From positions 62,001 through 126,000 of the forward strand of contig NZ_BAET01000031.1 in NCBI RefSeq assembly GCF_000252165.1: DNA of 64,000 bases. Reading direction: 5' to 3'. Below, piece after piece: positions 52,238 to 61,723 of this stretch. Source of the stretch: Glaciecola punicea ACAM 611 (lineage in GTDB: Bacteria > Pseudomonadota > Gammaproteobacteria > Enterobacterales > Alteromonadaceae). The notes below the pieces were generated by a model, which saw nothing but the letters and a program-made list of their open reading frames with translations, did no database searches and had not been told where the DNA came from. The position numbers and the translations under genes are program-made. Position 1 is the first letter of the stretch. The number at the start of each line of letters is the position of its first letter.

Positions 52238-54466
52238 TTATTTGCTGTTTGATTTTTGCGCTACAAACAGCACCCGCAACATATGCAGTTGGTCGTAGGA
52301 AAGCACTGCGGCCAATTCATCATATACTGGCTTTAGCCGCTCATACCCGCACTTTTCAAACGCCGCTATGCCGGCGATTAAACTGTCTTTAGAAATAGAT
52401 AATTCGGCCAGCAGTGCTTCATCACCCATAAACTTTTTACCTGCCTGTGCATATTTATACAAGTGCGTATAAATCGTGTTTGTTTTTACTTTATGCTGCT
52501 GTGAGAGATCTAACACTGAGGTTCCCGCCATAAATTGCTCTACTATTTCTATGGTTTTAGACGCTAGGACGTTACCGTCTTTTTTCGGACTCGTTGTACT
52601 GGTTGCTTTGGCATCATTGCTCACCTCGGTTTTGCCATGCTCGCGGCAGTATTCCACAATAATAGTTAAGAAAATAGCACCGTACTTATCTAGTTTAGCT
52701 TGACCAACGCCGTGGATCTTTAACAAGCTGTCGTGAGATTGCGGAAAAAAATGAGCCATCTCATTAAGCGATCGGTCTGCAAAAATAGCATAAGGAGGAA
52801 CAACCCCCTCATCTGCAAGTTGTTTACGTTTTCTTTTTAGCGCATCAACTAATGCTTGCTCAGGCTCTAATTGTAAAGCGTCTAGATTCGTGGCTTTAGT
52901 CTTAGCAGAACCAACTGCGCTAGCTTGCTGCAACAGTGCTAAAAACGGGGCCTTACCTTTCAATACGTCGCCGGCAAGTTGGGTAAGACGCAAACCTCCG
53001 TAAATTTCTTCCTGCTCTATTAAGCCTTTAGCAATAAGCTGCCTAGACAGTGTCATCCACTGCTTTTTAGTGAGTTCGCGCCCTATATTGTATGTCGATA
53101 GTAAGTTGTGCTGATTTTGCAGTATTTTTTCAGCGTTTGAGCCTCTAAGGACATCGGCAATATAAGAGGCGCCAAAACGCTGCCCTGTGCGATGTATACA
53201 CGATAAAAACTTTTGCGCGTGCACGGTTAAATCTGACGCTTCCTTGCCTTCATTTAAGCAGTTATCACAGTGCTGACAGTCTTGTGAAATATTTGTCTCG
53301 CCAAAATATTGCAACAGTACTATACGCCTGCATTCTTGGCTTTCAGCCAGGGCTAACATGTGTCCTAAATGCATTGTAGCTAAGCGCTTTTGCTGCGCGT
53401 CTCGCATTTGGTCAATAAAATAACGGATTTTGCCCGTATCTCCGTAGCCGAACAAGAGCAAACAATCTGCGTTTAGTCCATCGCGCCCTGCCCTGCCAAT
53501 TTGTTGATAGTAACCTTCAATATTTTTGGGTAAATCGTAGTGAAGCACATAGCGAACATCAGGCTTGTTTATACCCATGCCAAATGCAATGGTAGCTACA
53601 ATAATATCGACATCGTCATACACAAATTTATGTTGATAGTCGCTGCGCTTTTGACTGTTTAAACCCGCATGATAAGGCAACGCTTTGTAACCATCGTTTT
53701 GTAATTTGGTGGCTAATTCGTCAACCCCAGAGCGTGATTGGCAGTAGATAATACCAGACTGCTTAGGATGCTTGTTTATAAATGCTTTAGCTTGTTGGTA
53801 TGGTTTTTCCTTATGAGCGACCTCTATGTACAAGTTAGGACGATCGAAACTGGCCATAAACTCAGCGTCTTCACTAATTAATAGCTGGCGCTTTATGTCT
53901 TCGCGCACTCTTGGCGTTGCAGTTGCGGTAAGCGCTATTACGACCGCTTTAGCAAAGTGCTCAACAAGCTGGTGCAGTTGCCTGTATTCTGGCCTAAACT
54001 CGTGCCCCCATTCAGAAATACAATGCGCCTCATCTATAGCAATACAGGCAACATCTACATTTTTCAACACCGAAATGATACTAGACTGCAGCACTGTTTC
54101 GGGGGCCAAAAATAACAGCTTTGTGTGGCCACTTACAATACTGTCTAGGTTGTGTTGATATTCTTGTGAGCTAAGAGCGCTATTAAGCACACAGGCACTG
54201 ACATTGAGCTCCTTAAGCTGCCTTACTTGATCTTGCATGAGTGATATAAGCGGAGATATAACCAAGGTGAGCCCATCAAATACAATACCAGGAAGTTGGT
54301 AACATAAAGACTTGCCCCCACCGGTAGGCATAATAGCGAGCGTATTTATGCCATCAAGCACATTTTCTATAATAGGCTGCTGGGACGCTCTGAATTGATC
54401 AAAGCCGAATACTTCTTTAAGCGCTTTTTTAGCGGATGCTACCTGAGACATTTTAGTGTTGGACAT
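52238..54466 (-). CDS. recQ: RecQ-family ATP-dependent DNA helicase
   Basis: 3'-5' helicase for recombination and fork repair. Walker A MPTGGGKSLCYQLP near 50, DEAH box AIDEAHCISEWGHEFRPEY, motif VI QIGRAGRDGL, a zinc-binding domain (CRRI, CQHCDNC near 375-400), a winged helix (RQC) and an HRDC domain near 560-610. At 742 residues it is about 130 longer than E. coli RecQ. The extra C-terminus has a helix-turn-helix-like segment (TSVLDLSQQHKVKTNTIYTHL), of the HTH_40 kind seen in some other RecQ proteins. Confidence 0.93.
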   Translation of the reverse strand: MSNTKMSQVASAKKALKEVFGFDQFRASQQPIIENVLDGINTLAIMPTGGGKSLCYQLPGIVFDGLTLVISPLISLMQDQVRQLKELNVSACVLNSALSSQEYQHNLDSIVSGHTKLLFLAPETVLQSSIISVLKNVDVACIAIDEAHCISEWGHEFRPEYRQLHQLVEHFAKAVVIALTATATPRVREDIKRQLLISEDAEFMASFDRPNLYIEVAHKEKPYQQAKAFINKHPKQSGIIYCQSRSGVDELATKLQNDGYKALPYHAGLNSQKRSDYQHKFVYDDVDIIVATIAFGMGINKPDVRYVLHYDLPKNIEGYYQQIGRAGRDGLNADCLLLFGYGDTGKIRYFIDQMRDAQQKRLATMHLGHMLALAESQECRRIVLLQYFGETNISQDCQHCDNCLNEGKEASDLTVHAQKFLSCIHRTGQRFGASYIADVLRGSNAEKILQNQHNLLSTYNIGRELTKKQWMTLSRQLIAKGLIEQEEIYGGLRLTQLAGDVLKGKAPFLALLQQASAVGSAKTKATNLDALQLEPEQALVDALKRKRKQLADEGVVPPYAIFADRSLNEMAHFFPQSHDSLLKIHGVGQAKLDKYGAIFLTIIVEYCREHGKTEVSNDAKATSTTSPKKDGNVLASKTIEIVEQFMAGTSVLDLSQQHKVKTNTIYTHLYKYAQAGKKFMGDEALLAELSISKDSLIAGIAAFEKCGYERLKPVYDELAAVLSYDQLHMLRVLFVAQKSNSK

Positions 54467-54706
54467 AGAGCGGTTACACGTTTCCTATCGAAGTTTGTCA
54501 GTACGCTCAGCTTCGTAAATGGCTAGCGAAATGTATCTGCAGATCGTAAACCTAATATACAAGGTTACCTGCTACTATGGGTGATGACGGTGTGATGACG
54601 TAGTAACGACGGTGTCAAAAACACTAATTGGGCTATGATAGCACAAGCTCTTATTGAATAAACTAAACCAACGGACAGTCTCAAAGCACAGGTAAGCACA
54701 ACAATA

Positions 54707-55288
54707 TTAGCCACTCTTATCGTGGCAATAATCAACTAAAGCTGGGTAAAACTGGGTAAAGGCTTGGTCAAATTCTTCTTGAGCACTGCTAATAAATTCA
54801 ATCGACTCTTGCGCAAACTCTACGCGGTGCTTAAGGCGTCTTTCTATTTGAAAAAAAGCACGGTTTACGGCCTCTTTATGTGCATACTCATGCAACCATT
54901 GATGGCTCAACAAACCATCTTTCACATCGTTAAATCTGCCATCAATACGCACTTTACTATTCGCAAGCTCACGGTAAAATTGCTTTAGTACGCTGTGAAC
55001 ACAATGTTTACTATACTGTTGCCACCGAAGACTTAATAGATGATCAAAGTAAATATCAATAGTGATGCCCGACATTCTCCGAATACTGATGGGGAACTGT
55101 CGTTTTAAGTATTTAACAAGCGTGTGTTGGTCAGTGAAGGTGTCAATCGCGCGATGCAAGCGCACACCATGTTGAAGTTTAAGCGGCAGATGTTGTAAAT
55201 CACTTCCTTTTACAAAGTCACCTAGAAAATTGCCTAAAAGACTTGTTTGGGTAACGTGAGCTAAATGGATATGCGCTAGGTAATTCAT
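54707..55288 (-). CDS. acpH: Acyl carrier protein phosphodiesterase
   Basis: Removes 4'-phosphopantetheine from ACP; HD-like fold of the AcpH/DUF479 family. 193 residues from ATG 55288 (MNYLAHIHLAH), the conserved family start, with GNFLGDFVKGSD and VRLHRAIDTFTDQH bearing the metal-binding His and Asp residues. A TTG three codons earlier is possible but less likely. Confidence 0.93.
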   Translation of the reverse strand: MNYLAHIHLAHVTQTSLLGNFLGDFVKGSDLQHLPLKLQHGVRLHRAIDTFTDQHTLVKYLKRQFPISIRRMSGITIDIYFDHLLSLRWQQYSKHCVHSVLKQFYRELANSKVRIDGRFNDVKDGLLSHQWLHEYAHKEAVNRAFFQIERRLKHRVEFAQESIEFISSAQEEFDQAFTQFYPALVDYCHDKSG

Positions 55289-55356
55289 AGGGTGCAAACA
55301 GATAAAGGAGGTGAATGATGATTACTATGCTAACGTCTTTCGTGGAAGAAAGAAAT

Positions 55357-55432
55357 TGGAGCGGGAAACGAGATTCGAACTCGCGACCTCGACCTTGGCA
55401 AGGTCGCGCTCTACCAACTGAGCTATTCCCGC
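55357..55432 (-). tRNA. tRNA-Gly (anticodon GCC)
   Basis: The minus strand folds as a full cloverleaf: acceptor GCGGGAA with TTCCCGC, D-arm with AGCTCAGTTGGTAGAGC, anticodon arm CGACC-TTGCCAA-GGTCG giving GCC, and T-arm GTTCGAATC. The CCA end is encoded at 55357-55359. 76 bases. It lies just downstream of orn, as tRNA-Gly genes do in several gammaproteobacteria. Confidence 0.97.
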
Positions 55433-55553
55433 AATTTGGAGGCGCATTATAGAAAATTTTGCGAGGGGTGCAAGGATTATTTTAATTTTTTTTGAAATAA
55501 TCATAAAATGAGGAAATATTAGTCATTAGTACTAATACCTCCAGCATAAGTGT

Positions 55554-56099
55554 CTAAATCTTAAACACTGTCTCACGATAGTATTTCATTTCTTCTATCG
55601 ATTCTATTATGTCATCTAAGGCCAAATGCACCCCTTTCTTTTTGAATCCTTTCAAAATTTCAGGCTGCCACCTTGCCGTTAGCTCTTTAACGGTGCTAAC
55701 ATCGATATTACGATAATGAAAATAGGCTTCAAGCGTTGGCATATATTTCACTAAAAAGCGACGATCTTGACCAATCGTATTTCCACACAGTGGGGATTTC
55801 CCTGCTGGCACATAGTTTTTCAAGAAGTCTATCGTAAGCTGAGATGCTTGAGTGACGTCAACTTCACTTTCTTTACAACGCTGAGTTAAGCCTGTACCAC
55901 CATGAATATTCACGCACCAGGGATCCATGTTATCAAGAACATCAGCACTTTGATGTATCGCTATCACCGGTCCCGTGGCTATCACGCTTAACTGTGCGTC
56001 GGTGACTATTGTGGCAATTTCAAGCACCACGCAGGTGTCAGGGTTAAGCCCTGTCATTTCCATGTCTATCCAGACAAGATTTTGTTCGTTTACCGACAT
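55554..56099 (-). CDS. orn: Oligoribonuclease
   Basis: DEDDh 3'-5' exonuclease that degrades 2-5 nt RNAs and pGpG. 181 residues with [12 protein letters not shown] (first Asp/Glu), [21 protein letters not shown] and [14 protein letters not shown] (His and Asp). Divergent from rsgA, the arrangement found in E. coli and relatives. Confidence 0.97.
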   Translation of the reverse strand: MSVNEQNLVWIDMEMTGLNPDTCVVLEIATIVTDAQLSVIATGPVIAIHQSADVLDNMDPWCVNIHGGTGLTQRCKESEVDVTQASQLTIDFLKNYVPAGKSPLCGNTIGQDRRFLVKYMPTLEAYFHYRNIDVSTVKELTARWQPEILKGFKKKGVHLALDDIIESIEEMKYYRETVFKI

Positions 56100-56203
56100 T
56101 TAGCTTCCTACTTATTTATACTGATCAAGTCAGTGCACTAGGTTAAATCTACACAACAAGGTATCATGTTGGACAACATTCGCCAATATGCGCCTTTATT
56201 TAC

Positions 56204-57253
56204 GTGTCCAAAAAAACAAAGTTATCTAAAAACCAGCAGCGGCAAATTGCTAAAAATCGAAGTAAACGTCTTAACACTAATATAACTCATGCTTCAGGCA
56301 GACCTGAAGATACCAGCTCGTTAGGCGAATTAATTGATGGCCGCGTCATAAGTCGTTTTGGTAAACAAGCCATTGTAGAAACAACAAGTGCCGATAGAGA
56401 CCAGCATAAGTGTTATATTCGACGTACTATCAAATCTGTGGTGTGTGGCGATCAGGTCGTATTTAGGCCAAGCACAACGCTTGAGGAACGCGACCGCGGT
56501 ATTATTGAAGTGGTGATTGACCGTAAAAGCGAGCTTTCGCGCCCAGATTACTACGACGGCTTAAAACCAATTGCCGCAAACATTGACCAAATCATAGTAG
56601 TTGGTTCCATTGTACCGGCTTTATCAACGCATATTATAGACCGATATTTAGTGGCCTGTGAGCATGCACGTATCTCCCCTATCATTGTCATCAACAAAGT
56701 AGAATTACTCACAAACGAAGCCCTAGTGCAAGTTGAAAAAGACCTTGAGGTGTATACTCAAATTGGCTACCGCGTTATTATGGCTAGCTGTGTTAGTCAA
56801 GCAGGGCTAGACGCGCTAAGCAGCGTGCTTAAAGATAAAGTAAACGTGCTGGTAGGCCAAAGTGGCGTGGGCAAATCAAGCCTAATTAACCAATTACTTC
56901 CCGACTCGCAAGAAACAGTGGGTGAAGTGTCGGGAAATTCTGGCTTAGGGCAGCACACCACTACCGCAGCAAAACTTATCCCATTCAGCTTAGGCGGCGA
57001 ACTTATTGATTCACCCGGTGTGCGCGAATTTGGCCTATGGCATTTACCTGTGCAGGACATAACCCAAGGGTTTGTAGAGCTTAGAGAGTACTTGGGGGGC
57101 TGTAAGTTTAGCGACTGCACGCATAGGAATGACCCTGGTTGTTTAATTCGCGAAGCGGTAGAGCTCAATAAGATTAATAACGAACGCTATCAAAGTTATC
57201 TAAAAATTGTTGATTCCTTAGAGCAGAACCGTCCAGCATATATTAAAGAATGA
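56204..57253 (+). CDS. rsgA: Ribosome small subunit-dependent GTPase RsgA
   Basis: Late 30S-assembly GTPase with circularly permuted G motifs, seen here in the expected order: G4 VINKVELL near 165, G1 GQSGVGKSSLINQL near 225, G3 DSPGVREFGL near 270. The N-terminal OB fold and the zinc knuckle CKFSDCTHRNDPGC are present. 349 residues, like E. coli RsgA. Start GTG 56204. Confidence 0.96.
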   Translation: MSKKTKLSKNQQRQIAKNRSKRLNTNITHASGRPEDTSSLGELIDGRVISRFGKQAIVETTSADRDQHKCYIRRTIKSVVCGDQVVFRPSTTLEERDRGIIEVVIDRKSELSRPDYYDGLKPIAANIDQIIVVGSIVPALSTHIIDRYLVACEHARISPIIVINKVELLTNEALVQVEKDLEVYTQIGYRVIMASCVSQAGLDALSSVLKDKVNVLVGQSGVGKSSLINQLLPDSQETVGEVSGNSGLGQHTTTAAKLIPFSLGGELIDSPGVREFGLWHLPVQDITQGFVELREYLGGCKFSDCTHRNDPGCLIREAVELNKINNERYQSYLKIVDSLEQNRPAYIKE

Positions 57254-57331
57254 CTGTTTAAGAGCTTGTAAACACTGCCTTAATTTACACCATGTTATAC
57301 AATGTATAGCTTGAAAATCGGAGATAAATGA

Positions 57332-58192
57332 GTGATAGACTGGATTAAAGTACGCATACAATATATTTTGCCAAAGCATTTTCTGTCGCGTTTAATCGGC
57401 CAACTGGCCGCTGCTGAGGCAGGCGCAGTAACGCAATTTTGTATAAAGCGTTTTATTAAAGTGTATAATATCAATATGAAAGAAGCGCTGCATGAAGACC
57501 CTAGTGCTTATAAAAGTTTCAATGATTTTTTTACCCGCGCTCTCAAACGCGATGTTCGCCCAATAATTGAAGGCGACGATATTCTATGCCAACCGGTAGA
57601 CGGTAACGTGAGTCAGTACGGCGATATAATTGGTGATAAAGTATTTCAAGCAAAAAGCCATTACTATAGCGTAACCACGCTGCTAGGAGGCAAGCCAGAA
57701 ATAGCTGAGTGCTTTAAAGGCGGCAAGTTTGTCACTATTTACCTTGCACCAAAGGACTACCACAGAATTCATATGCCTATTGCAGGTAAACTTACTGATA
57801 CCCTGCATGTGCCAGGAGAATTGTTTTCAGTTAATCCCTTAACCGCTCGGAACGTGCCGGGCTTGTTCGCCAGAAATGAACGAGTTGTTACCATTTTCGA
57901 CACATCCGTGGGTAAAGTTGCGGTAGTATTAGTTGGTGCAACGGTAGTGGCCAGTATTGAAACTGCTTGGGCCGGCAATATTACCCCACCGGCGAGCAAA
58001 TATGTGCAACATTGGCAGCATAGTCAAGACAATATCACCTTAGAAAAAGGCCAAGAAATGGGGCGCTTCAAATTGGGCTCCACTGTTGTACTATGCTTTG
58101 AGTCTGACAAGATTTCATTTAAAGATTTGTCAGCAGGTGATGTAACGCGTTTAGGTGAAGCGCTCGCAGTAAAATATAAGCAAAAGAAATAG
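57332..58192 (+). CDS. psd: Phosphatidylserine decarboxylase proenzyme
   Basis: Makes phosphatidylethanolamine at the inner membrane. The proenzyme self-cleaves at Gly-Ser of the LGST motif ([14 protein letters not shown], Ser near residue 250) to give a pyruvoyl enzyme. 286 residues, with the [11 protein letters not shown] and [14 protein letters not shown] motifs. Start GTG 57332 with GGAG upstream. It follows rsgA as in E. coli. Confidence 0.96.
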   Translation: MIDWIKVRIQYILPKHFLSRLIGQLAAAEAGAVTQFCIKRFIKVYNINMKEALHEDPSAYKSFNDFFTRALKRDVRPIIEGDDILCQPVDGNVSQYGDIIGDKVFQAKSHYYSVTTLLGGKPEIAECFKGGKFVTIYLAPKDYHRIHMPIAGKLTDTLHVPGELFSVNPLTARNVPGLFARNERVVTIFDTSVGKVAVVLVGATVVASIETAWAGNITPPASKYVQHWQHSQDNITLEKGQEMGRFKLGSTVVLCFESDKISFKDLSAGDVTRLGEALAVKYKQKK

Positions 58193-58201
58193 GAAACATT
58201 C

Positions 58202-59092
58202 TTGAATCCTGTTAAGCGAAGCCTTATTAGTTTGCACTTTACCGTGATGCTACTAGGAGGCACCGCATTATTCTCAAAGCTCATTCCTCTTTCAGCCACT
58301 GATATTACGTTTGGACGATCCTTGTTTGGATTTATTGCGCTATTTATTGTGGTGAAACTTAGCGGAGAGTCGCTGAAATTAAATAATAAGAAAGATTATT
58401 TTGTTGGCATTGGTTTAGGCATAATAATGGCTGCGCATTGGGTTACTTATTTCGCTGCCATGCAATACGCCTCGGTCTCTGTCGGTATAATCGCACTGTT
58501 TACCTTCCCCGTTATTACCGTTTTAATTGGACCTGTATTTGAAAAAATAAGAATATCTTGGCAAGATATCGTTAGTGCACTAGTGGTATTAGTGGGCATT
58601 GGTTTTATTGTACCAAGCGCATCGCTAACTAACGATGTGACCTTAGGCGTGATTATTGGCGTGTTTTCGGCGTTTTTGTACGCTGTTCGAAACTTAAGCC
58701 ACCGTAAATACTTCTCTCATTATTCTGGCTATAAGGCCATGGCCTATCAAATGATGGTGATTTGCCCATGCTTACTGTTTTTCGTGTCAGATGAATTTAC
58801 CTCGATGAATACCAAAACAGCGCTAATGCTAATATTGCTAGGCACTGTCTTTACCGCACTTCCCCACACTATGGTTGCCAATGCCTTAAAGCATTTGCGC
58901 GCCAAAACGTTTTCGCTAGTGGCCTGCATGCAGCCCTTTTATGGTGTTGTATTTGCAATAGTATTATTGAATGAATCGCCCACTTGGCAAACGCTTGTAG
59001 GGGGCTTGTTAGTAATTTCAGCTGCAGTATACGAGACAGTGAACGCTCATAAAGAACAAAAAGCCTTGAAGGAACAGACGCCTAATAGTTAG
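58202..59092 (+). CDS. EamA-type DMT-family transporter
   Basis: A 296-residue inner-membrane protein with about ten hydrophobic segments and the duplicated EamA layout (first repeat to about 130, second ending FYGVVFAIVLLNESPTWQTLVGGLLVI). Probably exports or imports a small metabolite; substrate unknown. Start TTG 58202, 9 bases after the psd stop with AGGAA upstream, so likely in one transcript with psd. Confidence 0.85.
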   Translation: MNPVKRSLISLHFTVMLLGGTALFSKLIPLSATDITFGRSLFGFIALFIVVKLSGESLKLNNKKDYFVGIGLGIIMAAHWVTYFAAMQYASVSVGIIALFTFPVITVLIGPVFEKIRISWQDIVSALVVLVGIGFIVPSASLTNDVTLGVIIGVFSAFLYAVRNLSHRKYFSHYSGYKAMAYQMMVICPCLLFFVSDEFTSMNTKTALMLILLGTVFTALPHTMVANALKHLRAKTFSLVACMQPFYGVVFAIVLLNESPTWQTLVGGLLVISAAVYETVNAHKEQKALKEQTPNS

Positions 59093-59110
59093 TTATATTA
59101 GCAAGTCTCT

Positions 59111-59548
59111 TTAACAGGTTTCACACGTTTTACATTTTTTGCATAAACGTAAGTTGGTAACGTGAGCAATGATAATTAGTAATGCACCTACCGCTATTGT
59201 GACAGGCTCATATGCCTCGCCGAACATATGTTTATTCCAATAAATAAGTGCCCCTAAAACAAGCGAATAAATGGGATATAACTGACGGTGATATTGATAA
59301 AAACCAATAAATAATGCCGCAAAGCCAACCAGAATAGAGCCGCTTAAAATAACACGTTCAAACCAAGCGTCGGCTACAAAAGAACTGGCAATTAGTGGTG
59401 CTAAGGGAATAAGGATTGGCAATAACAAACAATGCAGTGCACAAAGACTCGCGAGCCACACGCCAAGCCGGTCTAGTTTGCCGTTGTTTTTCACAATAAT
59501 AGTGGGGATATCACTCGACATGCGGGTGCCCGCAAGGCTGTTAGTCAT
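59111..59548 (-). CDS. MerC-domain membrane protein, probably zinc-related
   Basis: About 145 residues with four membrane segments. The first carries the CALHCLL pair typical of MerC. The C-terminus is Cys-rich (CKKCKTCETC), which could bind metal. MerC proteins of mer operons carry mercury, but no mer genes are near. The palindrome upstream (59655-59671) has the form of a Zur box, so uptake or handling of zinc is more likely. ATG 59548 was chosen; TTG 59578 and ATG 59521 are alternatives, and none has an ideal RBS. Confidence 0.78.
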   Translation of the reverse strand: MTNSLAGTRMSSDIPTIIVKNNGKLDRLGVWLASLCALHCLLLPILIPLAPLIASSFVADAWFERVILSGSILVGFAALFIGFYQYHRQLYPIYSLVLGALIYWNKHMFGEAYEPVTIAVGALLIIIAHVTNLRLCKKCKTCETC

Positions 59549-59654
59549 ATCCTGTGATTTTATGTCTACTATTTTCAATCGAATAAGCCTGTTGATAAGT
59601 CTAAAAGAAGATAAACAATAAAAAGTGAACTTAAGCTATTCAGCCGCTCTTATG

Positions 59655-59671
59655 ATGTTATAGTATAACAT
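59655..59671 (-). promoter_or_regulatory. Putative Zur operator
   Basis: ATGTTATA-G-TATAACAT is a perfect 17-bp palindrome and closely fits the gammaproteobacterial Zur consensus (about TGTTATANTATAACA). It lies about 105 bases before the chosen merC start, a position that suits repression by zinc-loaded Zur. The assignment is by motif only. Confidence 0.75.
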
Positions 59672-59698
59672 TTAAGGCAGAAATGAAATAGTATTGCA

Positions 59699-59974
59699 TT
59701 AATTTTTAAGTACTGACCTCCACATATTTGCCAAAAGTTGGTTTACCTTAGCAAGACTTAAGCATCGTTGCTGCTTCTTATTAGTCTCTTGCAAATATTC
59801 ACTTACCGCAACGAGTCCTATATCACTAGGTAGGTTAGACAATGCCTGCTGTAAGAAGGTAAGCGTTACTGGATAAGGATGAGCAATTAGTAGAGTAGTG
59901 AGTGTGCGGCAATATCGAAAATGTAATATTTTTGGGTAGCGAAAGCGCATCAGCAGCCTATGCGCCTGTGTCAT
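59699..59974 (-). CDS. Hypothetical 91-residue protein
   Basis: Unrecognised. ATG 59974 to 59699. A basic N-terminus (HRLLMRFRYPKILHFRYCR) is followed by a predicted helical part (LTFLQQALSNLPSDIGLVAVSEYLQ) and a basic end. No good RBS. The same frame is open upstream of two in-frame stops (TAA TAG, 59975-59980) for another 46 codons, so this may be the tail of a decayed gene instead of a complete one. Confidence 0.35.
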   Translation of the reverse strand: MTQAHRLLMRFRYPKILHFRYCRTLTTLLIAHPYPVTLTFLQQALSNLPSDIGLVAVSEYLQETNKKQQRCLSLAKVNQLLANMWRSVLKN

Positions 59975-60310
59975 CTATTATAATGGCAAGCTGCATTTTT
60001 TTTGCTGCACTGGGGCAATGGGAGCAGCGCGCATTAAAATCTTTTCACTAATATGGCTTTCAGGCACAGTCAATATCAGCGCTGAAAAAGCTAGCGCTGT
60101 TTCTTCCAGTCTAGGTCTTCATCTTTAATAAAATAAAAAGGAGGTGCTGCCATTAACTGGTTAACGTGGGTTTAATTTAAATGCATATCGGTCTATCCAC
60201 GCTTTTTTGACGCAAATCAGTGATAGAATTTAAGCACTGCTTGCCATGTTTATTGCCTCTACTTGATAAATGAAGCGCATGATAATTTTTTATCAAAAAC
60301 GGCTACTGTA
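59975..60310. other. Spacer with short coding-like frames, possible gene remnant
   Basis: On the minus strand a 46-codon open stretch (60118-59981, with segment ALAFSALILTVPESHISEK) ends at TAA TAG directly before the 59974 ATG in the same frame. A 20-codon ORF (60153-60091, MAAPPFYFIKDEDLDWKKQR) overlaps it in another frame. A CAGCGCT/AGCGCTG inverted repeat lies at 60078-60099. Either very small genes or a frameshifted remnant. Confidence 0.35.
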
Positions 60311-61435
60311 TTATGCTTGCATACGCTTTATTATCTGCTGTAGATAATCATGAGAACAACCAAAATTTAAGCGGAAACAACTGCTGTCACCGAAGTCTTT
60401 GCCGGGCGATGGCCCTACACCCTTATCTTCTATCCACGTTTGTGTGTTATCTACACCTAAGTCGCCAGCGTTAATCCATAGCAAAAATGTAGCTTGAGGT
60501 GACACCGCACTTAAACCAGAAATTTCATTTACGGCCTTTACCAAATAATCTCGATTACTGCGCAGGTATGCCAACTGTTGCTTACGCCAGTCATCGCATT
60601 CATTGAATGCGGCTTCAACCGCAACTAAACCCAGCACATTTGGCCACGGCACAATCCCGCCCATAGCGTTAACGAAACGGGCTCTTACCTTTGCATTAGG
60701 AATAATGGCGAACGAGGTACCCAAGCCGGCTACATTAAAAGTTTTGCTAGCGGCCATCAGCGTAATTGAGCGCTCACTAATGGCGTCTACTGCGCCTGCC
60801 GGAATATGTGCAACATCATCTAAAATTAAATCGCAGTGGATTTCATCGCTGCACAATACAACCGAGTGCTCATTGCAAATTGCCGCGATTTTGTCTAACT
60901 CTTGTTTTTGTAAAACTGAGCCGACAGGATTCATAGGATTACACAGTAAAAACAATTTGCACTCAGGTTTTGCAGCCTGTTTGGCTAATTCATCAAGATC
61001 GAGCGTATAACGGTTATTGTCTAATATAGTGCCTATACACACTTGCTTTAGTCCATTTAAAGCAGGTGCTGCTAAAAGAGGCGGATAATTAGGAGTTTGC
61101 ACCATAACCGAGTCGCCTGGCTGGCAGTAAGCTTTACACGCCATATTAAATGCAGGCACTACGCCTGGCGTCCACACAATCCAACTTGTTTCTATTTGCC
61201 AACCATATTGCGCAGCGCACCAATTAGCAATGGCTTCACTTGCAGGTGTATAGTGCTTAGGTAAGGTATAACCAAGCGCTGAGCCGGCAATACGTTTCGT
61301 TAAAGCCTCTGCTATTGGAGGTGCACAAGGGTATTCGGTGTCAGCAATCCAAGCCGGGAGTATGTCGCGCCCTTTGTACTTTTCCCACTTATACGCATAG
61401 GAGCCCTCTCGAGAAGGCGTATTGTCAAAATTCAT
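60311..61435 (-). CDS. MalY/PatB-family PLP aminotransferase (cystathionine beta-lyase)
   Basis: A 374-residue fold-type I PLP enzyme of the PatB/MalY group, which cleaves C-S bonds in cystathionine or cysteine. PLP Lys in LMAASKTFNVAGLGTSFAI near 230; LCNPMNPVGSV and LCSDEIHCDLI are the Asn and Asp/Tyr cofactor motifs; N-terminal ILPAWIADTEYP is typical. Single gene. MalY also acts as a regulator of maltose genes in E. coli; no such context here. Confidence 0.88.
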   Translation of the reverse strand: MNFDNTPSREGSYAYKWEKYKGRDILPAWIADTEYPCAPPIAEALTKRIAGSALGYTLPKHYTPASEAIANWCAAQYGWQIETSWIVWTPGVVPAFNMACKAYCQPGDSVMVQTPNYPPLLAAPALNGLKQVCIGTILDNNRYTLDLDELAKQAAKPECKLFLLCNPMNPVGSVLQKQELDKIAAICNEHSVVLCSDEIHCDLILDDVAHIPAGAVDAISERSITLMAASKTFNVAGLGTSFAIIPNAKVRARFVNAMGGIVPWPNVLGLVAVEAAFNECDDWRKQQLAYLRSNRDYLVKAVNEISGLSAVSPQATFLLWINAGDLGVDNTQTWIEDKGVGPSPGKDFGDSSCFRLNFGCSHDYLQQIIKRMQA

Positions 61436-61676
61436 AATTCGGTCTCAGTAAAATATAAAGTAGGCTAGCAGCCACTGTAAAAAATTTAATCAAAATTTAA
61501 GGTTACGCTAAATAGACCTAGATGATAAGCGCAAACAATAAAAAACAGCTTTTGATTAAAAAAAGATTAACTTACGGGTGGTGTATCAATGCAGCATTGT
61601 TTTATACGGCAGTGGTATTTTACAAGAAAGCGATGCATTGGGAGTGAGAAATAATAATGTTTGTTACTGCAAAAGA

Positions 61677-61706
61677 TTCACGCGCAAGTGAGTGCTTGCG
61701 CGTGAA
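61677..61706 (-). terminator. Rho-independent terminator of typA
   Basis: TTCACGCGCAAG (61677-61688) and CTTGCGCGTGAA (61695-61706) form a perfect 12-bp stem, followed on the minus strand by TCTTTTG. About 20 bases past the typA stop. Confidence 0.85.
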
Positions 61707-61723
61707 TTGTGCTTATTAATATC

